Shown: positions 1 through 12,289 of the stretch, in pieces
How the letters are laid out: each line of letters opens with the position of its first letter
Numbering within the stretch: position 1 is the stretch's first letter
Assembly (NCBI GenBank): GCA_000181795.3
Contig: CM012954.1
Location: 17,387,548 to 17,442,240, forward strand
Direction: 5' to 3'
Length of the DNA stretch: 54,693 nt
DNA from: Trichinella spiralis
Lineage: Eukaryota; Nematoda; Enoplea; Trichinellida; Trichinellidae
Notes under the pieces: model-generated
The model's input: the letters and a program-made list of their open reading frames with translations, nothing else
Databases searched by the model: none
Told to the model about the DNA's origin: nothing
Position numbers and translations under genes: made by a program

Positions 1-1136
1 AAAATTTTCTTAATTTTCATCAAAGCTAATTTTAGGTGAACAATTTGTGTGCAAAAGCTTGCTCGAGTCATTTGAACCTCCATGATAGCAAGTGCAATAG
101 TGATATTTGAAAGACCCATATTCTACTAATAGACAAACAAAGCATACAGGGTGTATTAAATCAAACTCAAGTGTACGGAAATTTGGCGTTTATTAAGTCA
201 CTTATCATCTCATGTTGAGAATTCAGAGAAAATATACTGAGAAAATATGCTCAATATCGATTCTCAATTGCATTGTCAAGTGATTACGACTTATAAATGA
301 AAAAAACTGCCACTTACCGCAAAATGCGCCATCTTCTCAATGATGATCTTCATGCACTTTGGATGTTGATTAAAAAATTATTTTTCAGAAATTATTCCAA
401 AAAAAAATAATGAATAAAAAGCAAATTTATTATTTGTGATTTGATATTGGTCTTCAGTTAATTTTCCAATCCAAACGCAGTGCTTCTATCCACGGACGGC
501 CTCAAACTAAAATTATTTCCAATATGTCAACAAAGCGAACGTCCTCGCATGCAAATTTTTATTCCATTCGTTTCTGCTGATAAATATGGCTACTGTATAT
601 TTTTCATTGCGCTTTATTTACTTAACTGATGCACACTGTTTGAGGAGAAAATTTTGAAACAAATTAATTTAATGACAGTTATTTCAAAATTCGAAAATGA
701 CAGTGACGTTTAAAATAAAGTCAAAATATAAACTATCTGACAAAAAACGCCATAATAGAACCATTGTCTTAGCCAAAACAAAACGCATGTCTTAAGTTTG
801 GATTTGAATATTCAAAAATGACCTACAAAAATGGAACTTATCGAAAAAAGTTTTTCACCAAAATATATAAGCACACTGCTTTTCTGTGCTGAAAACAGAA
901 TGAAGCAGACAAAAAATGTAATTTAGCAAATTTCTCTGATGTTACAAAATTAAAAAAATAATACAGTAAAACGATAATGAAGGTAAGCAAACTTCTTGTG
1001 TGAAAAAAATCCGCTGGAATACGTTCCGTCCAACTTGACGAAGCAAGCTGGTCATCCAGCAGTGTAACAACTGCTGTTCAGTAGGCTTAATAAGCCTGTA
1101 TCGTGCAATAGTGCACAATCGAGCAAGACAACCTTC

Positions 1137-1167
1137 AGTGGAATACGAACAAGCAGACGTTTCCACT
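1137..1167 (+). repeat. Hairpin repeat unit 1 (type A)
   Basis: The arms AGTGGAA and TTCCACT form a perfect 7-bp stem around a 17-nt loop. This is the first of the array. The downstream 250 bases match those following the other type A units (AT-rich, with a tttataat string about 25-30 nt later). Read as protein on the + strand, the motif gives VEYEQADVSTA followed by a stop. Confidence 0.75.
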
Positions 1168-1931
1168 GCCAATTAATATGAAACAATTATTCTATTTATA
1201 ATAAACGCTGCACATTATTACTATTATTACTGCCATTTATTTTTTATTTTGAATTCATATTTTTGAATACAACAGATTTAAAAGAGAAATGTTTATCAAA
1301 AAATCAATTTTGTAATCGAAATGAAAACGACAGGAGGAAACTGATGACGATTTGAGCATTTCAAAGCTTCAGAATGCTACCAGCAGTTGTGACATCTGCT
1401 GTTCAAACCTGATTTATATACGCAACTATTGATGAAAATGCCATACAACATATGCAAATTTGAAAATAGCAATGTAACAAAATAGACGAAATATAGATAT
1501 AATAAGTGAAAACAGTGGGTGCTGAGTATTTTGGCATTTTCAACAAATCCGAACCGGAAATTATTTGGATTCTTTCAGTTTATGGACGATCGTTTTCATA
1601 GTACACTGAAGCAAAAAGAAAACAATCACGTAAATAATAAACATAACTTTAAAAAACAAATATTTGTTAAAAAATGAATTTAAAAAAAATCAATTTAAAT
1701 TCTCATTCATTTTCGATCAATGCAATCAGTCTGATGGAATTCATCTATTTGGGATGTTGTGAAAAAGATGCCATCATTGTGATGATGCATTTGGCTTTTC
1801 TGGCCCATGTTCACGTAGCATAGCAGACAGCCTTTACACTTTGGTGCATCTGTACCAAATATGTTGGCAATTTGATATTGCTCTGCATACGAGTGGGCGC
1901 AGGACAGCAAATCAACCACCAATAAAATAAT

Positions 1932-2280
1932 AAAGAACAAGCAAAAGTTTCCACTGCAATTTGTGATTTTTATATTTAATATGAAGCCAAAATGCTATTA
2001 TTACTGCCATTCATATTTTTATTTCAAATCTCTTTGTTTGAATACAGCATTTTGAAAAATGAAATATTTATCAAAAAATGAATTTTGTTATCAAAATTTA
2101 AATTTACGTGCAGTATGAAATAAAAATACTGCATTCTATTATTATTAGCATAGGATTTTTGCTGTTCTTTGTGAAGCTTTTCTGAAAAGCTTAAAAACGT
2201 AAAGCGCCTGCTATACTGCAGCATGAAAATGAAAATATTTCATTTTATCATTTACATATATGATTTTTGAAATTTTCTGC
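1932..2280 (+). repeat. Degenerate hairpin repeat unit (type A relic)
   Basis: The right arm (tttccactgc, about 1947-1956) and the loop (gaacaagc) survive, but the left arm is replaced by an A-rich string. The downstream sequence (1970-2280) still matches the flank of the unit at 5605, including the stretches around gcatgaaaat and agcatagga. Confidence 0.6.
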
Positions 2281-2475
2281 ATGAAATTTATTTGAAAGTT
2301 GTAAAAAAATGGGGTGGGGTGTCCGTTGGTCGTCAATTTCATTGCAACTTCTTCATTATCACTCATCAATTAGTAGAGCACTTGCAATGTTGATTGCAAT
2401 CTGGATTACGGAAAACATCTCATGCACGTCGTCCATTTGGGTACCGGCGCTACACAAATCGACACATCAACCATC

Positions 2476-2506
2476 AGTGGAGTACGAACATGCGGACGTC
2501 TCCACT
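2476..2506 (+). repeat. Hairpin repeat unit 2 (type B, paired change in stem)
   Basis: Arms AGTGGAG and CTCCACT form a perfect 7-bp stem around a 17-nt loop. Compared with unit 1, the seventh pair is G-C instead of A-T, so both arms changed together. The following sequence is the second (type B) flank, with aataaaac about 10 nt after the hairpin. Translated, it reads VEYEHADVSTAD then stop. Confidence 0.75.
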
Positions 2507-2519
2507 GCCGATTGAAATA

Positions 2520-5500
2520 AAACATTTTTTCCATTTATAATTAAGAGTATGCAAATTATTGTTGCAATTTTATCTTTTATTTTCAACCTCTTTGTTTAAA
2601 ATTTTGCATTTTTATTTAAATAATTACCATTTAGATCATTAGACTTTAGTTTCAATGGTTTCAGTTCAAAGAACAGCAAAATTTATAGTTCTGTTCATGT
2701 ATTTTTCAGCAATATTAAAAAATAAAGTTTTCTCAAAATTGTATTACTTTACCTGAATACATTCAGAAATGAAGTTCAAATACATCCGAACCATTGATGA
2801 CGACATATTCGTTGAGATTATGTTAATTAAATTTCCATCGTTTGATATAAATCTTTCAACAATGTGCATATAATAAAATCGAGAAAGTGGCATGGGAGAT
2901 TATTTTTCAATTTCACAAATGTAAATTTTCAAATTCGCTATTAACAACATCAAATATTCAAATAATTATTGTTCTTGAAAATTGATTTTGTAATATAGAC
3001 TCCCTACAGTTGAAAATTTTTGTTTTACAACTTTGATTCAAACTGAACAATTTATTATAAAATGAAACCGAATATGCGTTGTTAATTTCATTCTTTTGAT
3101 GTGTCATTGAAAATTATTCATTTCCACTGATATAAATTATATGAAAAGTTCGTCTACAAAACTGCTGCGTCGAATAATCAAAAAAAAGAATTAAAATTGA
3201 CACTTGCTTAATATCAGTAAAATATGATTGAATGATTGAACAATTTTACAATGTGCTTATGCTTCGTTTTTTAATATGCATACCCTTTGAATGTGAGAAA
3301 CATGGCAATGGGATGTTAAAGAACATTTCTACCAATTCGATTGATTGTAATTGAATATTATATAAATTTTTAATTAAATAATATTGTCCTGTTAATTTCT
3401 TCATTTCAATATGAACAGTTTACATATTTGTTTGTCAGTTACTTCGAAATATGGATTCAAACAATCCATCGCCTTAGCAGTAATTATCGTGGCAAAAAAA
3501 ATGTCTGCCAGTTTACTGGATATGCACATTTTCACATTCGAATGAATTTTAAGTCAAAAAGCTGAATTACTCTTTCCGGATGATGAATAGCTGTTCGAAT
3601 GTGTCGAATTCCAAATCTATCTACGAATAATCTCTTAAAATTCCTGAGAAACAAAAAATATTGCATCGTCTGTGACAATGATCTCTGGCAGGCCATGTTT
3701 CGCAATTTCACACTGCATTATTTCAAATCTCAACCATACAGGTTTGTCCTTAGCTTAATTCAACTGGTGGATCACTTCATCGTTTCGAAGTATCCTCATA
3801 CCAGACCTACAAAATAGGGACCCACGGGAGACCCTGTATACCTTTTGTTTTCCATTTCTGCTTCATGTCGCCCGCATCTTCATTATTTTTCGAATCGATT
3901 AAAATACGAAACATAAAATCAAATGCTCACCTTCCTAAGCAGTAAAAATTGTAAATATTATGTTAATATTAAAATCATATCCTCAAAAGTAACGTATCAG
4001 TGCTTTTCAATTAAACAGAAATTTCATAAAATAAAATCATTACAGACTCAACATCAATATTTCATTCTTAACGTGAAGATATAACGATAACATGAAAAAG
4101 AATGCCGCTTTTCTGAATAGGCGCCTCCTCATCTATCAACTCCATCTCGTTCTTCCAGTGCATTTCTAAATGATAAAGAATTATTTTCAGATAATTGAAA
4201 TAAATAATAAACAAAATAATTATCTGCATAATGGATGCTCATTCCGCTTTCCAGTGATTTCTCGTATTTGTTCAGTCAGCGCATATCGCTAACCTACAAT
4301 TCATTCAAATGAAACTCACTGATTGACAGTAGCCTAATCATATTATTGCACAGCCACGTCAGCGAAGCGAACAAAGCGCCCTGCTACTGGTAACACTAAC
4401 GTTTACAAGAAAACTAATTTGCATAATTGTAAAACAACCATAACGTAGTGTTATTCAACCTTGCCTAAGTGCTTTAAAATGGAAAACATAATTCGTTTTA
4501 AAATTGGAAAATATTCTCTCATTTACCTCTATCACGCCAATCACAAAATTGTGGTTCAAAAAAAGCAAAAATAAACTCCTCATTTTGAGAAAAAAATTTG
4601 AGAAAAAATCAGAACTGCTGGACAGCGTTCAAAGGAGACATCAAGTAAAAACTGTAACCCAGATCAAAATTGACTCGGCTTTGGTTATCGGAAGGTTAAT
4701 GAATCGTCGAAATTTAGAGATCATTATTACCGTCTTGTCTCTTTATTATTTTCATTATTGACAACGAAACATAAAATGTTGAAAGTTTTAATGAGTGCTG
4801 ATTGCTGAATTCAATGATCAAATAGTAAAGTGAGCAGCAATAATACAGCCAGCATATTATTTTTATATATCTGTGTATAAGAACATAGATTCAAAATGGA
4901 TCAACAATATTTTGGTCATATTTTGAACATATAATAAAGGATAAGTTTAAAAAGTTAAATATACTTTTATTTTTTACAATTCTCTCCGGTCATTTGCTAC
5001 ATAATCAATTTCTGTTCCAGCCCAATTAGAACGTCTACAACGATGACAACTAGCTTGCTTACATAACTTTTGAATTTTCCCGCTACCGTTATATCATACA
5101 CTTAACACTCAATCTTATTAATTTAACTGAACAATACATCCTATACCAGGTGTAGAATCACTAAAAACTAAAAACAGCAAATAAAAAAACATCCAATAAC
5201 AGTAGACCCATAACTGTGCATCAGTAAAATTCTCATCGACCATAACACTAGTCTATCAATCGACGAAAAAGTAAATAAATCAAAATTTCATACTTTTCGA
5301 GAGAAAAAATTGTTTAACAGAAAAAAACTATTACAAAAATATAATAATGCATATTAAAATCTAAGTGCAAAAATAATTACCTCCTCTGAAAAATTTCAAT
5401 GCCATTGGTGTTGGACGTTCACAGCAATTATGTTACCATCCTTGCATATTACACATGGTCATACGTTGTTTCATCCGACTTGTTGCAAAAGCACTGGACC

Positions 5501-5560
5501 ATCAATGGAGAAGTCATCCGTATGAGATGGAATCAAAAGTGATATCACATGGCATCGCGT
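2520..5560. other. Intergenic, no gene recognised
   Basis: The stretch is AT-rich and contains the first copy of the duplicated segment at 3735-3860. The longest open frame is 85 codons (4504-4761, + strand). It is Lys-rich with no recognised domain, and its base composition equals its surroundings. A slightly more GC-rich patch lies at 4350-4405, without an identified function. Confidence 0.6.
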
Positions 5561-5604
5561 ATTGTTCACTTTGTAAGAGTGCACAAACCACCAAATCAAC
5601 CTCC

Positions 5605-5635
5605 AGTGGAATACGAACAAGTGGACGTTTCCACT
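5605..5635 (+). repeat. Hairpin repeat unit 3 (type A)
   Basis: This unit has a perfect 7-bp stem (AGTGGAA/TTCCACT) with a 17-nt loop. It is preceded by a string (around 5560-5600) also found before the units at 9309 and 10401. That string translates as VHKPPNQPPVEYEQVDVSTAK in the shared frame. A type B unit follows about 420 bp downstream, as also happens after 1932 and 10401. Confidence 0.75.
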
Positions 5636-6026
5636 GCCAAGTATTATAAAATAATTATTATATTTATAATAGCACTTAAACATTATTATTATTATTGTTA
5701 TTTACGTTTTATTTTTAATTTTATTTATGTGAATACGACATCTTGAAAAAGGAAATATATATTTTTTTTAATACCAAAATTTAAATTTTCGTGCAGCATG
5801 AAAATAAAAAATTGTATTCTATTATTAGCATAGGACGTTAGCTATTTTCTGTATGTAGTTTATTTAAAAAGTTGTAAAACGGTGAGGGGCTGCTTGCCTT
5901 CCTCCATTACTTTGTATTCTTTAGGTTAATTTTTGACTACGGATAGACGGATAGATAGGCGGAGAAGCTCGAGCTGTTTGATTCTTCAATTACTGATGAA
6001 GGTACAAGAATCACCGCATCAACCAC

Positions 6027-6057
6027 AGTGGACTACGAACAAGCGGACGTCTCCATC
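6027..6057 (+). repeat. Hairpin repeat unit 4 (type B, weakened stem)
   Basis: The loop is intact (tacgaacaagcggacgt), but the right arm reads ctccatc, so only part of the stem can pair. The flank after it is type B, with an AATAAA string at about 6066-6071. The shared frame reads VDYEQADVSIAK. Confidence 0.65.
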
Positions 6058-7949
6058 GCCAAGTGGAATAAAACTTTTTTTTATATTTATAATGAAGTAT
6101 ACAAATTATTATTGCCATTCATTTTTTTATTTTAAACATTATGTTTGTTTAGAATTTTATTATATTTTTATTCAAATACTTACCGTTTATATATATTGAA
6201 ATGATTAATATCATATAAGCACAGTTTTGTTTTTGATAAAACCTTTTTTATAAATAAAAGTGTGAAAATAATAAAACTGCAACATCTTACGGAAAATTGA
6301 AAGTGCATGTTTGTCAATATACTGAGAAAATATGCTCGATATCGATTCTGAATTGCACTGTTAAGTGATTACGACTTAAAAATGAAAAACTGCCACTTAC
6401 CGCAAAATGCATCATCTTCTCATTGTTGATGTTCATACTGTTTGGATGTTCATTGAAATATTATTTTTCAAAAATTATTCCAAAAAATAATAATGAATAA
6501 AAATCAAATCTACTGTTTGGCATTTGATATTGGTCTTCAGTTAATTTTCCAATCCAAACGCAGTGCTTCTATCCACGGACGGCCTCAAACTAAGATTATT
6601 TCCAATATGTCAATAAAGCGAACGACGTCGCATGCAAATTTTTATTTTATTCATTTCTGCTGATAAATGTGGCTAGTACATAGTTTTCATTGCGTTTATT
6701 TACTTAACTAATGCACTCTGTTTGAAAAGAAAATTTAATTGTAGCTTTGCCGAACATATAAATACTTCTTATTACAGAAACTATCATTTGATCTTTATTA
6801 CCAAGCATATTCTAAATACTAGAAATAATATAAATATAAGAAATAAAATGCATGCTCATTTAATATTATATGGTGACTGGCAAAAGGTCAGAAAAAGTGA
6901 TGCTTTGGGGAAAGAATTCAAATAAAATGTCAAATTATACGAATGACAGTTATTTGAAAATTCAAAAATGACCTTGAAATTTGAAATTACGTCAAAATAT
7001 AAACTATCTGACAAAAATACGCCATAACAAAAACATTGCCTTAGCCAAAACACGCCTCCGCATATCTTAACTTGAATTTCAAATTTCAAAAACGACCTAT
7101 ATAAATAAAACATTGCAAAAAATAAAAAGTATATGGCTGCGCATTCTGACAAACAAAATTAATCGGAGAAAAAGTCTTTGATGATGTAGAATAAAAAATT
7201 AATATTAAGTAATAATAAAGTTTAATAATTTATGGTATAGAAAACAATGATTTTTCTTACATGCATAATAGAAATCACTCGGCTTGGTGATGCTAGATCA
7301 GTTGAGTTCACATGGAAATTCAACGCCATTTGCAAGTGTAAAGTGTAAATTGAAAAATTGAACGTATTCTACAGTTACACCAGGATAACTGCAGAAAATG
7401 AAAAAATTGAAATGTTAATAATTTCAACCTTCAACTGCATATAATTGAAAAGTTTCTGATGATTATGATTATTAAACTAACGTCCAGTCGACGATCAAAA
7501 ATTTGCATGAAAATTCTGGTAAACATGTTAAAGTTTGTTTACTTTGCAGCTATGGCTCACCACAAGCCTGAACATTTAATATATGCATAATACTTCATCT
7601 AGTTTGACTTTTTTTCAGCAATTCAATGATATTTATTGTTTACGAATAATGTAATAATCACTGTGGTAAAGTTTTGCACAGTTTGTAATTGATGATGCAC
7701 ATATGCAAACATAAAATAGCAACGTAATGATGTGGATGATGTAACGAAAGAAATAAATCAAATGAATGGATGTTGGCCATTCTAGCATTTTGAACAATTT
7801 AAGACTGTGATTCCTATAAATTCTTTCAATTTATGAATGACAGTTTTCTTAAAACACTGAAACAAAAGAAAAACAATCAAATGAAGTAAAGATTATTTTT
7901 GATAAACAAATATTTGCCAAAAAATGAATTTTAATATAATTTAAATTCG

Positions 7950-9300
7950 TACGTTTCATAAAAATAAAACGATTGCCTTTTATTATTAATTTATGATATT
8001 AGCTGTTCTGCATTTTCCATTTGAGATGTTGCAAAATAGGTGTTAGCTGAATAAATTGCTGCCCATTTATATGCACCTTTTGGGACCCCATATAGCAGAC
8101 AAGCCCTCAGTGTTGCTCAACATAGATTGGAACAAGTCAAGTTTGAATGAATGGGTTTGAAAAATTAAAATGAAAAGAATCTACTTTGGAAAGTATTGAA
8201 AACAAAACTAAATGTAAAATGTGAAAAAAGGAAATCAAAAATTAGAAAATGAACGAAAATGAAAAGTTGGATACATAAATTTTGCTGCGTGAATGACCAA
8301 GTACTGCAATAATTCAAAACTCAGTTATGCAGGTTTGTCGTTAACTAAATTAAACTATGGGATAACATCACTCTTTTGAAGTATCCCAAGCCCAGACTTA
8401 CAGAATGGGGGACCCACGGCGGAACCGCATATTCTTCTTGTCTTCACTTGTTCTGCTTGTCTTAATGAACGTTAGCATAAAGATTATGTATAGAGAGTTT
8501 CCAGTAGCTTTCAGAAAAATGTATTATTTACAACAATAAAAATACCGAGTTCATTAGTTACTAAACGCAGTGAATAAATTCAGAGAACTTTTTACGACGC
8601 TACCAGTTGCCACCTAAATCGAACATACCTGCGCACCATTAATGATGATAAGGCAATTTTCAATCGACCCTTATTTGCATAATGGAGCGCTAGAAAATAG
8701 CATTGGAAATTATTTTTGACTATGAATTCCAATGGAATGCTGATGCAATATAAACAATAAAAATTCATGTGCAATGAACGGATAATCCGGCGTATGCATC
8801 GCATTATTGGAATAGAATAATTTCAAATGCTTTGAAAGAAGAATTGAGAAGCATTATTAAATTCACCCAATGAGGACAATTTAAAAGCGCTGTCTCGCTG
8901 AACGCCACAACAACAAAATGACCCAGACAAAACACGCCCTCGAATGTCTGAATTTCAGATTTGAAAATTCAAAAATGTCCCACATAAATGGAATTTATAT
9001 CGAAAAGCTTTTCACAAAAATCTAAAGACTCTGGCTTCTTCTTTTGAAAAAGAAAATTTACCAGACCATAAAAATGTAATTTACATAATCTCTTTGTTGA
9101 TGCAAAATTAAAAAAAAAATCAAAGTGATGAAACACTAGTGAGCCATCTGCCTGATCTGTGGCGGGAAATATCCCTCGATTTTCAAGCGAGAGATATTCA
9201 GTTGCTTAACAAATTTCAGAAAGTATGCATTGGGGACAATGCATACACGTGATCTTGGCAACGTTCGGTACACCTTGTAAGAGTGCACCAACCAACAAGT
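7950..9300. other. Intergenic, parts of the duplicated block only
   Basis: This contains the second copies of the 3735-3860 segment (8326-8455) and the partial third copy of the 770-960 segment (8915-9125). A short ORF at 8592-8804 (minus) has no family features. I see no gene. Confidence 0.55.
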
Positions 9301-9308
9301 CAACCACC

Positions 9309-9339
9309 AGTGGAATACGAACAAGCGGACGTTTCCACT
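9309..9339 (+). repeat. Hairpin repeat unit 5 (type A)
   Basis: The 7-bp stem is perfect (AGTGGAA/TTCCACT) and the loop is identical to the consensus. The upstream string (9270-9308) matches those before 5605 and 10401. The downstream flank is type A. No type B partner is seen in the next 1 kb. Confidence 0.75.
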
Positions 9340-10400
9340 GCCAAGTGGAGTGAAATAATTTTCATATTCATAATTAAAGCAAAATATTATTGCTCATGAT
9401 ATTTACTGTTGATAATTATTAGAAACATATGAGAGAAGAAATCACATATCAAAAAATTAATTTGATAATGAAAATTTAAATTTACTCCCAACATGAAAAT
9501 AAAAATATTTCATTATTTATGTATATGATTTTCTTTTGCTATTTTTTGGATGAATTCTATTTGAAAAGTTGTAAAAACGGGGAGTGATCGCATTTTGATC
9601 GAAAGACATTGTTACTGGATGATTGGGATCTTGGCATTGATTTCATATCATTAAAAGGTGTTGAATGAAGTAAATCATAACAGATTTAATAATTTTGGAA
9701 AATATAACAAGCAAATGAATAAAGCGTGTATATAAAAGTCAACAAGAAGTTACAACATTATCTTTTTTTCCTTTGATATAAATGATGAGCATTGGAACAG
9801 AAGAGCAAACTTTATTAATAAAAAGCAGTTTTGGATAATGTTCTGTATGGGCTTTGCTTCGGCTGAAAAGGCTTTTCGCAGCTTTTCAGAAAACAGAAAA
9901 TCCCACAAAATTTCAATATTTTTAGAGAACATTTTTTCCGTACAAAAATCACTTGAATCTATCAGAAAGGATTATGCAACTATTGCAAACATATCCGTAC
10001 CGTGTTTTAGTGTTTAACGTTCGAGAAATTGCGGAAAAAATAATGGAAACACCATTCCAATATCTTAGCACTCAAATTACCAAGTAAAATTTATCTAGAA
10101 CCATCCCGCTTAAATTGAATCACTTTAATTGCTTCTTAATTAAAAGATTATTATTTGTAAAATTAAAATGCAGCATTTTGAAAAAATGTAACAATTAGAA
10201 AAATGAGAATAGTTTTCAGCAATTAAAACGGACTTTATTAGTTACTGAGGGCCGTAAATAAAGTCAGAGAATGCTTCATATGGCTACTACTTGCCACATA
10301 AATCAGTAAAAAGAGGTATTCATTTCATCATATGCTAATTCTGAAGTGCCAGCCAGTTTGTTCACTTTGTAAGAGTGCACAAACCACTATATCAACCATC

Positions 10401-10431
10401 AGTGGAATACGAACAAGCGGACGTCTCCACT
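10401..10431 (+). repeat. Hairpin repeat unit 6 (type A)
   Basis: Arms AGTGGAA and CTCCACT leave six pairs plus an A/C mismatch at the loop side. Upstream and downstream flanks are type A. A relic of a type B unit lies at about 10768-10920, where the loop fragment acggacgtcgcc is still visible. Confidence 0.7.
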
Positions 10432-11261
10432 ACCGAATTTTATGAAATAATTTTCATATTTATAATTAGAACAAAATATTATTGTTTTTGCTTTTATCAT
10501 TGATTTTTAATAAATTTGTTTGAATACAATATATTAAAAAAGAAATATCTATGAAAAAATTAATTTTTCTATGGAGATTTAAGTTTATCTGCAGCATCAA
10601 AATAGATACATTCCATTTTATAATTAATATGTGATTTTTGCTATTTAATATATGAATTCTGTTTGAAAAGTTGTGATGCGTAGGGTGGCTGCATTTGAAC
10701 TCTACTTCCAGAATTCAAGTGGTTGCATGAGTATTTTTTTGTTCTGCTTTATCCACTCCGCTTCTGATGTAACGGACGTCGCCAGTGCTGATTCCAATAA
10801 AGCAATTTTTATATTTATAATTAAGAGTTCGAATTATTATTTTCATTTAATTTTTCATTTTTCACCCATTTTTTACAATTTTATTAAACTTTTATTTAAA
10901 TACCCTTTATATTTGAAGTGATTAATATCATAAAAAGCACAGCTTTATTTTTGATGAAACTTTTTTATAAAAAAATGTTTAATATTAAAACTACAATGCC
11001 AAAATGTTTGAATACAAAATTTATATAGGCGTTTCAGACTAATGTACTGTTTTAAATTTAGAAAAAAGTTATACGTAGAAAAATCTGCACAAAAGGTAAA
11101 CATTGTTGTCTCCATATTTGGCCATATTTTGACTATATTATGGGATTTGTAACGTAACAATGGATAAATACGTTTTATTCAAATGTTATTCCATAGTTCC
11201 GTAGCTCACCTTAACTCTTTTACTTTTCCTGATTACAATGCATATAATTAATAATATTAAT

Positions 11262-11565
11262 GTGCAACAATGGGGTGGTTTTACTCGGTCCCACTCTTCT
11301 TTTGGTCTTTGCCCCCTCTATTTTATTAGACCGTCAAATCTTTGTCGTATTGGTTTTCATTTTATTTGGCCGTGAAGTCTTTGTCGTATTGGTTTTCCTT
11401 GTCTAATTGCTCAGTGAAGTCTTTGTCGCATTGGTTTTTTTTGTCTAATTGCTCATTGATTCAAACTCTTCAGTTGTGATTAAGATTTGACGGTCCAATA
11501 AAATAGCGTGGGCAAAGACCAATGAGAGAAAAGCGGGACCGAGTAGTACCAAACCGTGCAACAAT
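11262..11565. mobile_element. 284-bp inverted-repeat DNA transposon (MITE) with 10-bp target-site duplication
   Basis: The element spans 11272-11555 and is flanked on both sides by GTGCAACAAT (11262-11271 and 11556-11565), a perfect 10-bp direct repeat. Its ends are inverted copies of each other over roughly 65 bases, including ACTCGGTCCC near the tips and a segment spelling ATTTTATTGGACCGTCAAAT. It has no coding capacity. A 9-11 bp duplication is typical of Mutator-like elements, while hAT elements give 8 bp. I therefore favour a Mutator-like origin, but the superfamily is an inference. The intact duplication suggests the insertion is not very old. Confidence 0.85.
11338..11460 (+). repeat. 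About 40-bp tandem repeat inside the MITE, three copies
   Basis: Three consecutive copies of a unit containing TCTTTGTCG(T/C)ATTGGTTTT are present. The second and third copies continue into tTGTCTAATTGCTCA. The same unit appears once at 12290-12345 (inverted) and once at the window end, so the expansion is private to this copy. Confidence 0.75.
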
Positions 11566-12289
11566 TGTTTTCTCTTAATTTATTCAATTTTTGAATATCA
11601 ACAATCGTAATCGATGCAGAAATATTAAGTGATTTTGATTTTCAAAAAATCCATGCAATATAAAACGGTTAGACTACTTACTTTGTTATTGTTATAATTC
11701 CTTTAACGCAACAAAAGATAGCTGGCAACATGTATTAAAAAGCTGTGTTTCAAAGATAGTAAATGCTTTTTTATGTCCATGTAAGGTATTTTAATGGTAA
11801 TGCACCCATATTTGGAAAAGGATTGATAAACAACAATTACCCAATCCTTGATCAAAGCTTAATAGTTAATCAAATAGCAAAGTTATTCACCCAATCACTT
11901 ATCATGATGATTAGCTAATAAAATAGCAGAAGTCATTAGCCAATTACCGATCAATCGTGTGCAACCTATCGGAGTACAGCCAATCACAAAAAGGGGGCGG
12001 AGTTTGGGGAAAATGGGACGCGGATGAGTTCATACTAGCCCACAATAAAATATAGAATAATGATAAAAATTATTTTCGGGAATGCTGATCATGAAAAAGT
12101 ATTAACTTCAAAACAAATAATATATTTAAATAAACAAAATTTCAATGAATGACGAAACTTCAAACAGACAATAAAATTTTGGAATATTATTTCCATTTTT
12201 TATGTTACGTCACTGCTATTAAAGTTACGTAATCCTAAATGGGATATTTGAACCAATGAAATAAAAGAATATTACAGCTAATCACAAGG

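Larger units (their letters stand above)
225..8455. repeat. Large diverged segmental duplication (two main copies plus a partial third)
   Basis: Sequence around 225-900 is repeated, with many small changes, at about 6316-7110. A third partial copy of its last part lies at about 8915-9125. Further along, 1430-1700 matches 7690-7945, and 3735-3860 matches 8326-8455. The matching pieces keep the same order, so one block of several kilobases was duplicated and then lost or gained internal sequence. I saw no long reading frame conserved between the copies. The small frames here are short and not shared, so I call no protein gene. A TATA-like string lies near 857-867 in the first copy and near 7100-7108 in the second. 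Confidence 0.75.

Noticed and set aside
4504-4761. 85-codon Lys-rich open frame on the + strand
   Set aside because: No recognised motif, the same composition as its surroundings, no splice or promoter context, and not present in the duplicated copy.
6856-7152. 98-codon minus-strand frame rich in Phe and Cys
   Set aside because: It lies in the duplicated repeat block, is not conserved in the sister copy at about 700-900, and looks like AT-rich noise.
1137-10431. Hairpin units as spliced-leader RNA or histone 3' stem-loops
   Set aside because: There is no donor GT after a leader-like 5' end and no Sm-site pattern. The stem and loop do not match the histone consensus, which has a 6-bp stem and 4-nt loop.
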